NCBI GenBank assembly: GCA_017542915.1
Contig: JAFXWI010000040.1
Coordinates: 1 to 13,254 of the forward strand
Reading direction: 5' to 3'
DNA from: Paludibacteraceae bacterium
GTDB taxonomy: Bacteria > Bacteroidota > Bacteroidia > Bacteroidales > Paludibacteraceae
Length of the DNA: 13,254 nucleotides
Notes under the pieces: model-generated
Database searches by the model: none
What the model was told of the DNA's origin: nothing
Seen by the model: the letters and a program-made list of their open reading frames with translations, nothing else
Shown: piece after piece, positions 6,497 through 12,775 of the stretch
Layout: each line of letters begins with the position of its first letter
How positions within the stretch are numbered: the stretch's first letter is position 1
Made by a program: the position numbers and the translations under genes

Positions 6497-7909
6497 ATGA
6501 AATTCAAATCTATTCTTGTTATTGCCTTAGCAGCATCGTTACCGGTGTTAGCTTGTGCAAAGAAACCGAAAAAAGTAGCAGAGGAAGCGCCGGTTCAGGC
6601 GGCTCCTGTAGTAGAAGAAGATCCCGCTATCACGGACGAGTGTCTGGTTGAACTCAACCTCTTCACGGACGACATGCGTGCGAAGTTGTACGAGTCCGCG
6701 TATGAGCACTGGTACAAAGTGTATTCGGTCTGCCCGAATGCCAACAAAGTGCTCTACAGCCAAGGTACGAAGATGATCAACAGCCTCTATGACAAGGCTA
6801 CTGATCCGGCAGAGAAAGAGCGTCTGGCTAATCTCGCATTGGAGATGCAGGACAAACGTATGCGTTTCTTCGGAGATGATCCCAAGTACCCGAAAGAGTA
6901 TATCATGGGTGAGAAGGGTTTGGCATACGTCAGCTTCTTTGGAGATGCCCGTATCGCTGAGGCACGTGAGAGTCTCCGTAAATCGGTAGAGGCTATGGGT
7001 CAGAAAAGCAAGATGGAGGTGCTGGAGACCTTAGCGGAAGTTTCCCGTAAGCTCTACAAACAGGATCCGGAGAAGAACGCAGAGCAGTTTATCTCTGATT
7101 ACGAGTTGGTTTCGACTTATCTGACCGCTCAGGCTAATGATGAGAACAACAAAAACGCATCCTATGCTGCTCAGAAACGCGACTATGTAGATGAGTTGTT
7201 CGCATCCTCCGGTGCAGCTGATTGCGCTAAGATGGATGAGATCTATGCTTCGGTGGTACAGAGTAACCTGCAGAACCTCGATGTACTGCAGAAACTTGCT
7301 AAGCTCTACAAACGCATCCATTGTACCGAGAGCGATGTCTATTTCGCAGCATGTGAGGCAGCTCATAAACTGCAACCGACTCAGGAGTCCGCAGCTGGTT
7401 GCGCTTCCATGGCAGCTAAGAAAGGTGACTACGAGCAGGCAGTGGCTTACTACGATCAGGCTATTAACTACGCGCTGGGTGAAGAGGCTTTTGAGGATGT
7501 AGCAGACTACCAGTATAACGTAGCTTTCTACTACTACAACAACCTCAAGAAATACCAGGAGGCTCGTAAGTACGCTTTGGCTTCCATCGCGACGCTGCAG
7601 GGACTCAACATGAACAAAGGTCAAGGACGTTGCTACATCATCATCGGTATGTGCTACGCTTCGACCCAGTTATACCCGCAGGATGCCAAGGGTCGTATTC
7701 TCAACAAGACCGTTTATTGGGCAGCTGTTGATAAATTCGTGAAGGCTAAACAGATTGATCCTTCCGTTGAGGCACAGGCTTCTGAGTTTATCTCATCGTA
7801 TAGCAAGTATTATCCGACCAAAGAGGAGCGTTTCGACCTTCCGAACGAGTTCTCGGGTTCCACGTATTACGTAGGAGGCTGGATTGGTGAGTCAACGTCT
7901 ATCCGATAA
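6497..7909 (+). CDS. TPR-repeat protein, probable lipoprotein
   Basis: This 470-aa envelope protein is mostly alpha-helical with tetratricopeptide-like repeats. The clearest are around 300-365, with YEQAVAYYDQAINYA and YQEARKYALASI patterns. The N-terminus MKFKSILVIALAASLPVLAC gives a plausible lipobox with Cys20, followed by a lysine-rich and then Glu/Pro/Ala-rich linker (residues 22-42). The C-terminus YYVGGWIGESTSIR resembles the conserved end of Bacteroidota homologues as I remember them. An ATG at 6461 would add 12 residues before the signal and lies within the direct repeat, so 6497 is preferred. It is first in the sigma-54 cluster with lptC 4 nt downstream, pointing to envelope assembly or LPS transport. 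The precise partner is unknown. Confidence 0.85.
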   Translation: MKFKSILVIALAASLPVLACAKKPKKVAEEAPVQAAPVVEEDPAITDECLVELNLFTDDMRAKLYESAYEHWYKVYSVCPNANKVLYSQGTKMINSLYDKATDPAEKERLANLALEMQDKRMRFFGDDPKYPKEYIMGEKGLAYVSFFGDARIAEARESLRKSVEAMGQKSKMEVLETLAEVSRKLYKQDPEKNAEQFISDYELVSTYLTAQANDENNKNASYAAQKRDYVDELFASSGAADCAKMDEIYASVVQSNLQNLDVLQKLAKLYKRIHCTESDVYFAACEAAHKLQPTQESAAGCASMAAKKGDYEQAVAYYDQAINYALGEEAFEDVADYQYNVAFYYYNNLKKYQEARKYALASIATLQGLNMNKGQGRCYIIIGMCYASTQLYPQDAKGRILNKTVYWAAVDKFVKAKQIDPSVEAQASEFISSYSKYYPTKEERFDLPNEFSGSTYYVGGWIGESTSIR

Positions 7910-7913
7910 ATAC

Positions 7914-8459
7914 ATGATAGCGGGCAGCATTCTGTTGCTCGCTATTCTTGTGTTGAGTGCTTGTCATTCGCGACCCAGGAAAGTGGGTCAGATGGAGATA
8001 CTCACGCCACGGGAGCAGTTACCGGTCTTGGCAACTGATTCCGTGACGACGCTTATTTCGGATTCCGGTATCACACGTTACCGCATCGAGTCGCCCAGAT
8101 GGCTCTTTTTTGACAAGACCGACACGCCTTATCAGGAGTTCCCGAAAGGAATCTATTTAGAGCAGTTTGACGAGCAGTTGAACGTGGAAGCTTCTCTCAA
8201 AGCCGATTATGCGCACTATAATGAGAACTTGGAGTTGTGGACTTTGCGCGGCAATGTGCATGCGCTCAATTGGCAAGGAGAGCAGTTTGATACGCAGGAA
8301 CTGAAATGGGATCAACGCGCACGCCGCGTCTATTCCGACTCCAGTATTCATATAACACGTGAGAAGAGCATCATCGAGGGAGTAGGGTTCGTCTCTAACG
8401 AACAAATGACTAAATACACGATCCTTCACCCCACCGGCGTCTTCCCCGTCAAAGAATAA
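7914..8459 (+). CDS. lptC: LPS export system periplasmic protein LptC
   Basis: LptC is the bitopic or lipid-anchored component that passes lipopolysaccharide from the LptBFG transporter to LptA across the periplasm. From the ATG at 7914 the protein is 181 aa. It has a hydrophobic N-terminus ending in the lipobox LSAC (Cys17), so it is probably a lipoprotein here rather than the TM-anchored E. coli form. The motif VTTLISDSGITRYRI and the C-terminal MTKYTILHPTGVFPV are typical of Bacteroidota LptC as I recall them. Beta-jellyroll-like alternation fits the OstA/LptA-like fold. Two upstream in-frame starts exist (TTG 7884, GTG 7887), preceded by AGGAGG at 7873-7878, and would overlap the TPR gene. 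I prefer 7914 because it follows that stop by 4 nt and has an A/T-rich upstream, but this is not settled. Confidence 0.87.
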   Translation: MIAGSILLLAILVLSACHSRPRKVGQMEILTPREQLPVLATDSVTTLISDSGITRYRIESPRWLFFDKTDTPYQEFPKGIYLEQFDEQLNVEASLKADYAHYNENLELWTLRGNVHALNWQGEQFDTQELKWDQRARRVYSDSSIHITREKSIIEGVGFVSNEQMTKYTILHPTGVFPVKE

Positions 8460-8478
8460 CGTTTTAACAATTTATCTT

Positions 8479-9219
8479 ATGTTATTAGAAAATAAAGTAG
8501 CCTTGATCACGGGTGCAGCTCGCGGAATAGGCAAACAGATAGCCCTCTCTTTCGCTAAAGAAGGATGTAACATCGCCTTCACCGATTTGGAACTGAATGA
8601 AGCAGCGCAGGCTACTCGCGATGAGATAGCTGCGTTAGGTGTCAAAGTGCAGTTCTATGCTTCCAATGCAGCTGATTTTGAGGCAGCGCATCAGGTGGTA
8701 GAGCAGGTAGTCGCTGACTTCGGTCATCTTGACATCCTCGTCAATAACGCCGGTATTACCCGCGACACGCTTCTGATGCGTATGACCGAGCAGCAGTGGG
8801 ATCTGGTGTTGCAGGTGAACCTCAAATCCGCCTTCAATTTCATACACGCTGTCACTCCCGTTATGATGCGTCAACGCGGCGGTTCGATCATCTCGCTCAG
8901 TTCGATCGTAGGTATTAACGGCAACGCCGGACAAGCCAACTACGCAGCTTCCAAAGCCGGTATCATCGCGCTCACCAAGTCCGTTGCCAAAGAGTTAGGT
9001 GGTCGTGGTATTCGTGCCAACGCTATTGCCCCGGGCTTTATTCTGACCGACATGACCAAAGCGCTCAGTGAAGAGACGCTCAAGCAGTTCGTGACGATGA
9101 TCCCGATGAAGCGCGGAGGCGAACCCGAAGAAGTAGCCAAAGTGGCACTCTTCTTAGCATCCGACCTCAGTTCCTATGTCTCCGGACAAGTCATCCAAGT
9201 CAACGGAGCGATGTCCTAA
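8479..9219 (+). CDS. fabG: 3-oxoacyl-[ACP] reductase FabG
   Basis: FabG is an NADPH-dependent short-chain dehydrogenase that reduces 3-oxoacyl-ACP in each round of type II fatty acid elongation, in the cytoplasm. The 246-aa length is typical. The cofactor motif TGAARGIG is at 11-18 and NNAG at 89-92. The catalytic tetrad is complete: Asn114, Ser142, Tyr155 and Lys159 (GQANYAASK). The PGFILTDMT segment after the active site is also FabG-like. The C-terminus reads VNGAMS where VNGGM is more common, a minor change. It follows lptC by 19 nt and ends at the bidirectional terminator, so it is the last gene of the sigma-54 cluster. Other SDR activities cannot be fully excluded, but FabG is the best call. 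Confidence 0.9.
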   Translation: MLLENKVALITGAARGIGKQIALSFAKEGCNIAFTDLELNEAAQATRDEIAALGVKVQFYASNAADFEAAHQVVEQVVADFGHLDILVNNAGITRDTLLMRMTEQQWDLVLQVNLKSAFNFIHAVTPVMMRQRGGSIISLSSIVGINGNAGQANYAASKAGIIALTKSVAKELGGRGIRANAIAPGFILTDMTKALSEETLKQFVTMIPMKRGGEPEEVAKVALFLASDLSSYVSGQVIQVNGAMS

Positions 9220-9257
9220 AAAAAACAATCCCGCACTTCCATGCGGGATTTTTTTTT
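9218..9257. terminator. Bidirectional intrinsic terminator between fabG and the amylase operon
   Basis: A perfect 9-bp stem, AATCCCGCA (9227-9235) with TGCGGGATT (9242-9250) around a 6-nt loop, is followed by a T-run to 9257 on the plus strand. It is preceded by an A-run from 9218, which serves as the T-run for the converging minus-strand operon. Confidence 0.92.
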
Positions 9258-9276
9258 GACGCTCTTCCTCGACTTC

Positions 9277-9320
9277 ATCGGTCCGTTATCGGTCCAACAT
9301 CAGTCCATTATCGGTCCATT
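9277..9320. repeat. Four tandem 11-bp repeats (ATCGGTCCATT type)
   Basis: Four contiguous 11-nt units cover 9277-9287, 9288-9298, 9299-9309 and 9310-9320: ATCGGTCCGTT, ATCGGTCCAAC, ATCAGTCCATT and ATCGGTCCATT. Each differs from the consensus by at most two bases. They fill the space between the terminator and the 3' end of the GH13 gene, so they lie in the 3' UTR of the minus-strand operon. Unit number (four) equals that of the heptamer arrays. Confidence 0.85.
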
Positions 9321-9336
9321 TACGAGAGATAAGAGC

Positions 9337-10620
9337 TTACTTTTCTACAATCTCGTATCCCCAAGGTTTGAGGCTAAAGGTCTCACCGGTCTCCAGCGTG
9401 ACGTTTTGCTCTTGGTCACTCATGTTCATCACAGCGATGACGGTGTTGCTATGCCAGCGACCTTCTTTATGACGTTTGCAGGCAAAGATTGCGTCGTTGT
9501 CACAAGCTATACGCTCCATCGGAGCACCTGCTTCCGGCGAGAAGAGGGCTTTGTTGCGGGCACGCATTCCGTTGAGTTGCTCATAGAGCGCTGCCAAAGA
9601 GTAGTCCGCGTCATCGTCAATGAGGTCTTTCTCAAAGAACTCCAGACGGTGGTGGTTGCCGCTGATCTGACCCGTGTACATCATCGGCATGCCGGGTACC
9701 ACGTAGCAGAACGCAGCGAACAAAGGCACTGCGTCACCCATACGCTCGAACTCCGTGCCGTTCCAGCTGTTCTCGTCATGGTTCGTGATGAAATTCATGC
9801 GAATAGCTTCGGGACGAATAGTGCTGTCTGCTTTCGCAAAGTACGCCCAGAGATCTTCTACGCCTTTCTTACCTTGCGCTACCTCGTTCATAATATGATG
9901 CAGGGTCCAACCGTAGTACATATCGAAAGCCGTCTCGGTCAACTCGTCCGCTTTGTCCTCGTCCTCAGCAAGGGTGAACATATCCGGATGCGTGAGACGC
10001 AGATCGCCCATTGCCCAGTTCCAGAAATCCGTCGGCACTTCGCCTGCTACGTCGCAGCGGAAACCGTCAATACCGATAGAATCCATCCACCAATGCATCG
10101 CTTTGAGCATCTCGTTGCGCATCTCTTGGTTCTCATAGTTGAGCTTGCTGATGTCCGTCCAGTCGTATTGAACCATCAGGTTCCCGAGACTGTCACGGTA
10201 ATGCCAACCTTCATTCTTAGTCCATTCGCTATCCGGCGCTGTGTGGTTGGCAACCCAGTCCAGTATCACTTTGAAGCCCATCTTATGCGCCACTTTAAGG
10301 AAGTGCTCGAAATCAGCGCGTGAGCCGAACTCAGGGTTGATCTGACAGTAGTCGATGATGGAGTAGTAACTGCCGAGCGTTCCCTTACGTGTGATCTTAC
10401 CAATTGGTTGACAGGGCATCACCCAGATGATGTCGATGCCGTTTTTCTTCAGTTCGGGTAGCAATGCCTCTGCGGCTTTGAACGTGCCTTCCGGCGTTGC
10501 CTGACGGGTGTTCAACTCATAGATAGTAGCGTCGTACGCCCATTTCGGGTGACGCATCTCCTGCTGTGTGCAGCTGACCAAAGCGAAGGCAGCGAGCACA
10601 AAGAATAGGGTCTTTTTCAT
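9337..10620 (-). CDS. GH13 alpha-amylase family lipoprotein (427 aa)
   Basis: This is a glycoside hydrolase of family GH13, predicted to cleave alpha-1,4-glucans such as starch or maltooligosaccharides. It starts with a lipoprotein signal (lipobox LVSC, Cys17). The four GH13 regions are visible: DWVANHT (121-127), GFRCD with nucleophile Asp190, LAED with acid/base Glu219, and TNHDE with Asp282. The catalytic triad is complete. At 427 aa it is a compact enzyme with a short C-terminal beta domain and no extra carbohydrate-binding module. Residues after Cys (TQQEM) are not strongly acidic, so periplasmic rather than surface location is my guess. It is the second gene of an operon, 24 nt after the larger GH13 gene, and ends at the shared terminator. 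Exact specificity is unknown. Confidence 0.9.
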   Translation of the reverse strand: MKKTLFFVLAAFALVSCTQQEMRHPKWAYDATIYELNTRQATPEGTFKAAEALLPELKKNGIDIIWVMPCQPIGKITRKGTLGSYYSIIDYCQINPEFGSRADFEHFLKVAHKMGFKVILDWVANHTAPDSEWTKNEGWHYRDSLGNLMVQYDWTDISKLNYENQEMRNEMLKAMHWWMDSIGIDGFRCDVAGEVPTDFWNWAMGDLRLTHPDMFTLAEDEDKADELTETAFDMYYGWTLHHIMNEVAQGKKGVEDLWAYFAKADSTIRPEAIRMNFITNHDENSWNGTEFERMGDAVPLFAAFCYVVPGMPMMYTGQISGNHHRLEFFEKDLIDDDADYSLAALYEQLNGMRARNKALFSPEAGAPMERIACDNDAIFACKRHKEGRWHSNTVIAVMNMSDQEQNVTLETGETFSLKPWGYEIVEK

Positions 10621-10644
10621 AAAATCCGTAAATATAGTTAAATC

Positions 10645-12690
10645 TTAATCTTCAATGATTTCGTAGGACAGTGTCTTGCGATTGATGATGACGGTCACTT
10701 TCTGACCTAAGTATATACGCTGGTAGATGATCTCATCCGGCCTGTCAATGAGCGGAATGAAATCGCCGTAGAGTAGCGGCATCGAATGACGGCGGAGATG
10801 TGCCAACTCTGACACTTTCGCACGCATATATTGCTCGTCGGCATTGAGTTTGTCAAAACGCATCATATGCCGGTTATCAGGATCATTGCCGCCGACCTCA
10901 CCGTACTCGTCACCCTGATAGATACAAGGCACACCCGGTAGGGTCATGTTAATCACCTCTAATAGCAACGCCCGTTTGTATGCTTTCTCCGCATCACCGA
11001 TGCCGACCTCTTGAGTCCATCCTTCCTCCTTACCGGAGCTATGGATGTCAATAGCTCCTCCGGCGATGGAAGCAAAACGGATCTGGTCGTGGTTACCGGA
11101 TATATTACCCATCGTATGGTGCGCACCATAGGTGTGCAGCGAGGTCAGTTCGTTGCTCAGGATCTGATCCATGCCGGTCAGACCGCAGAGCGCCTCACGG
11201 GTCGTGAAATAGACGTTGAAATCGAATTGGGCATTGAGCATTCCGGTTTTGACGTAGCTTCCGATGAGCTCCGGACTGCCGTATGTCTCGCCGATCATCC
11301 AAATAGGACGTCCCGGCCAACGGGTTGCTATCTTCTGTCCCAACATACGCCAGTATCCCTCCGGTATATGCTTGCAGGCATCGTGACGGAATCCGTCCAA
11401 GTCGTAGTTCTCTAACCAGTATAGTGCGCTGTCCGTCATCTGCTCGCAGACCTCCGTACGCTCCAGATCCAGCGTCGGGATGTGTTTGTCGAACCATGTG
11501 GTCAGACGTGCATCGTCCCACAACTCGAAGTTACGCCTTCCGTCGGGTAGGATAGAGTCGGTGTGCCAATCCGGGTGTTGCTGTAAGGTCGGGGAATTGA
11601 TGTGCATGTGGTTCGCCACATAATCGAGCACTACGTTTATCCCGTGCGCGTGCGCGCTATCTAATAAGGTGCGCAGCTCGTCCGGCGTACCGAAGCGCTG
11701 CTCCAACTGTGTAGCATAGATAGGCCAGTAGCCATGATAGCCGCTGAACTTGGTATAGGTCTTCGTCGGGTCGTATTTATTGCCGTTCTTGAAGGGATAG
11801 CAACCCCATGCGTCCCACGGGTTCTGGGTAATAGGACTGATCCAGAGGGTGTTGACGCCTAATTGCTCGAAATAACCCTCACTGATTTTCTGAGTGATGC
11901 CGGCAATGTCACCGCCTTGGTAATCCACGATGTCCAGCACCTCGGGGCTGTTCATTTTCCAGTCATTCGAGGGGTTGCCGTTATAGAATCGGTCAATGAG
12001 CACCGAGTACAGAATCTGCGTCTGAGGATCATGGCGATTCAGCTGAGAAGCATCGGTCACGATCTTACCGTCCTGTAAGGGCAGCAAAATGTCATTGAAC
12101 AGATAGTTCTCGTCTTCCGCAAAGATACGCAGATAACTACGCCCCTTTAGTTCTTCATTTTTATTGTTTAATTCTCTTAAGTCCAGCGTCCAAGTGCCGT
12201 CCTCCTCTGCGTGCAGAAGTGTATGGTCGATGAGGCGGTTCTGGATATACGCCTCAATGCTCGGGTTGGCAACCTCGTCATAGAATCCGAAGCGCAGCAC
12301 GTCGTTCTCGTAGCCTAAAGAGATAAGCGCCTGACGCACGGGTTTGTTGGGCAGTACAGGAATAGCGAAACTGCCCTTTTTGTCCTGAAAACTGATGGCG
12401 TGAATCGAACGATTATGGTTCACGAGGTCCATCTCGTAAACGAGCTGCGCTGAGCCAACGAGGTTCAGACACTCGATCCCGTCTCCGGTAGTCCACTGCA
12501 GACCTTTCCAAAGGTTCGTGTCGCCGTACAGCGCAGGTAGATAGTCCGTCAGAACGATGTGCGTGGTGTCACTCATCATGCGAATAGGCATAATTGGAGC
12601 GTCGTTCGCGATCCGCTCAGATACAGAAATACTCTTTTGGCACGCCGCCAAACTGGCAATAATGGAAACAAAAAATAGAATTTTTCTCAT
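10645..12690 (-). CDS. GH13 alpha-amylase family lipoprotein with N-terminal beta domain (681 aa)
   Basis: This is the larger GH13 enzyme of the pair, likely an alpha-glucan hydrolase of neopullulanase/cyclomaltodextrinase or amylase type. The start at 12690 gives a lipoprotein signal MRKILFFVSIIASLAAC (Cys17). The frame stays open to an ATG at 12741, but that lies in the -33 box of the promoter, so it is not used. Residues about 30-210 form a beta-rich N-terminal domain. The catalytic barrel begins at ILYSVLIDRFYNG (226-238) with DYVANH (356-361), GFRHD with nucleophile Asp437, GET with acid/base Glu468, and GNHDQ with Asp535; the triad is complete. PGVPCIYQGDEYG (585-597) is also typical. 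A low-complexity AT-rich segment encodes residues about 173-182. It leads the operon. Confidence 0.9.
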   Translation of the reverse strand: MRKILFFVSIIASLAACQKSISVSERIANDAPIMPIRMMSDTTHIVLTDYLPALYGDTNLWKGLQWTTGDGIECLNLVGSAQLVYEMDLVNHNRSIHAISFQDKKGSFAIPVLPNKPVRQALISLGYENDVLRFGFYDEVANPSIEAYIQNRLIDHTLLHAEEDGTWTLDLRELNNKNEELKGRSYLRIFAEDENYLFNDILLPLQDGKIVTDASQLNRHDPQTQILYSVLIDRFYNGNPSNDWKMNSPEVLDIVDYQGGDIAGITQKISEGYFEQLGVNTLWISPITQNPWDAWGCYPFKNGNKYDPTKTYTKFSGYHGYWPIYATQLEQRFGTPDELRTLLDSAHAHGINVVLDYVANHMHINSPTLQQHPDWHTDSILPDGRRNFELWDDARLTTWFDKHIPTLDLERTEVCEQMTDSALYWLENYDLDGFRHDACKHIPEGYWRMLGQKIATRWPGRPIWMIGETYGSPELIGSYVKTGMLNAQFDFNVYFTTREALCGLTGMDQILSNELTSLHTYGAHHTMGNISGNHDQIRFASIAGGAIDIHSSGKEEGWTQEVGIGDAEKAYKRALLLEVINMTLPGVPCIYQGDEYGEVGGNDPDNRHMMRFDKLNADEQYMRAKVSELAHLRRHSMPLLYGDFIPLIDRPDEIIYQRIYLGQKVTVIINRKTLSYEIIED
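12147..12174 (-). repeat. Degenerate heptamer array inside the GH13 gene
   Basis: On the coding (minus) strand four 7-nt units follow each other: GAATTAA, ACAATAA, AAATGAA and GAACTAA. They encode part of LRELNNKNEELKG in the N-terminal beta domain. The codons here (TTA, AGA, AAT, AAA, CTA, GGG) are A/T-rich and unlike the CTC/CGC-style codons around them. The periodicity is imperfect, so chance is possible. Confidence 0.4.
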
Positions 12691-12710
12691 GGTAATTACG
12701 TTTTGCGGTG

Positions 12711-12742
12711 CAAAGATACAAAAATATTTGCATATATGCAAA
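12711..12742 (-). promoter_or_regulatory. Promoter of the GH13 operon
   Basis: On the minus strand a perfect -33 TTTG (12739-12742), a 20-nt spacer and a perfect -7 TATCTTTG (12711-12718) fit the Bacteroidota primary-sigma consensus. The start would be near 12703-12706, leaving a very short leader before the ATG at 12690. Confidence 0.85.
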
Positions 12743-12758
12743 AAAAAGTGTAATTTTG
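12727..12758 (+). promoter_or_regulatory. Promoter of the M20 peptidase gene
   Basis: On the plus strand a perfect -33 TTTG (12727-12730), a 20-nt spacer and a perfect -7 TAATTTTG (12751-12758). The start is expected near 12764-12766, about 10 nt before the ATG at 12776. The spacer overlaps the -33 box and spacer start of the divergent GH13 promoter. Confidence 0.85.
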
Positions 12759-12775
12759 CGCAAAATTTTTGATAT

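Larger units (their letters stand above)
12702..12767. promoter_or_regulatory. Three TTTGC/GCAAA dyads across the divergent promoter (candidate operators)
   Basis: TTTGC-N3-GCAAA lies at 12702-12714. The 16-bp perfect palindrome TTTGCATATATGCAAA lies at 12727-12742, and a second, AATTTTGCGCAAAATT, at 12752-12767. Their centres are about 26 and 25 bp apart. The middle dyad supplies both -33 boxes, and each outer dyad contains one -7 box plus the predicted start site. A dimeric regulator could bind here, but the dyads may also reflect only the promoter consensus on two strands. Confidence 0.5.

Noticed and set aside
9241..10323. Long open frame on the plus strand (360 codons) across the smaller GH13 gene
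   Set aside because: It starts in the terminator stem and runs antisense to a complete GH13 catalytic domain, with no recognisable domain of its own.
12639..12660. TTGGCACG inside the GH13 gene as a sigma-54 site
   Set aside because: No GC occurs at the required distance after the GG, and it encodes the lipobox region of the signal peptide.
12676..12741. Upstream start (12741) for the larger GH13 protein
   Set aside because: It would lie within the -33 box, before the predicted transcription start, and would bury the lipoprotein signal behind 17 extra residues.
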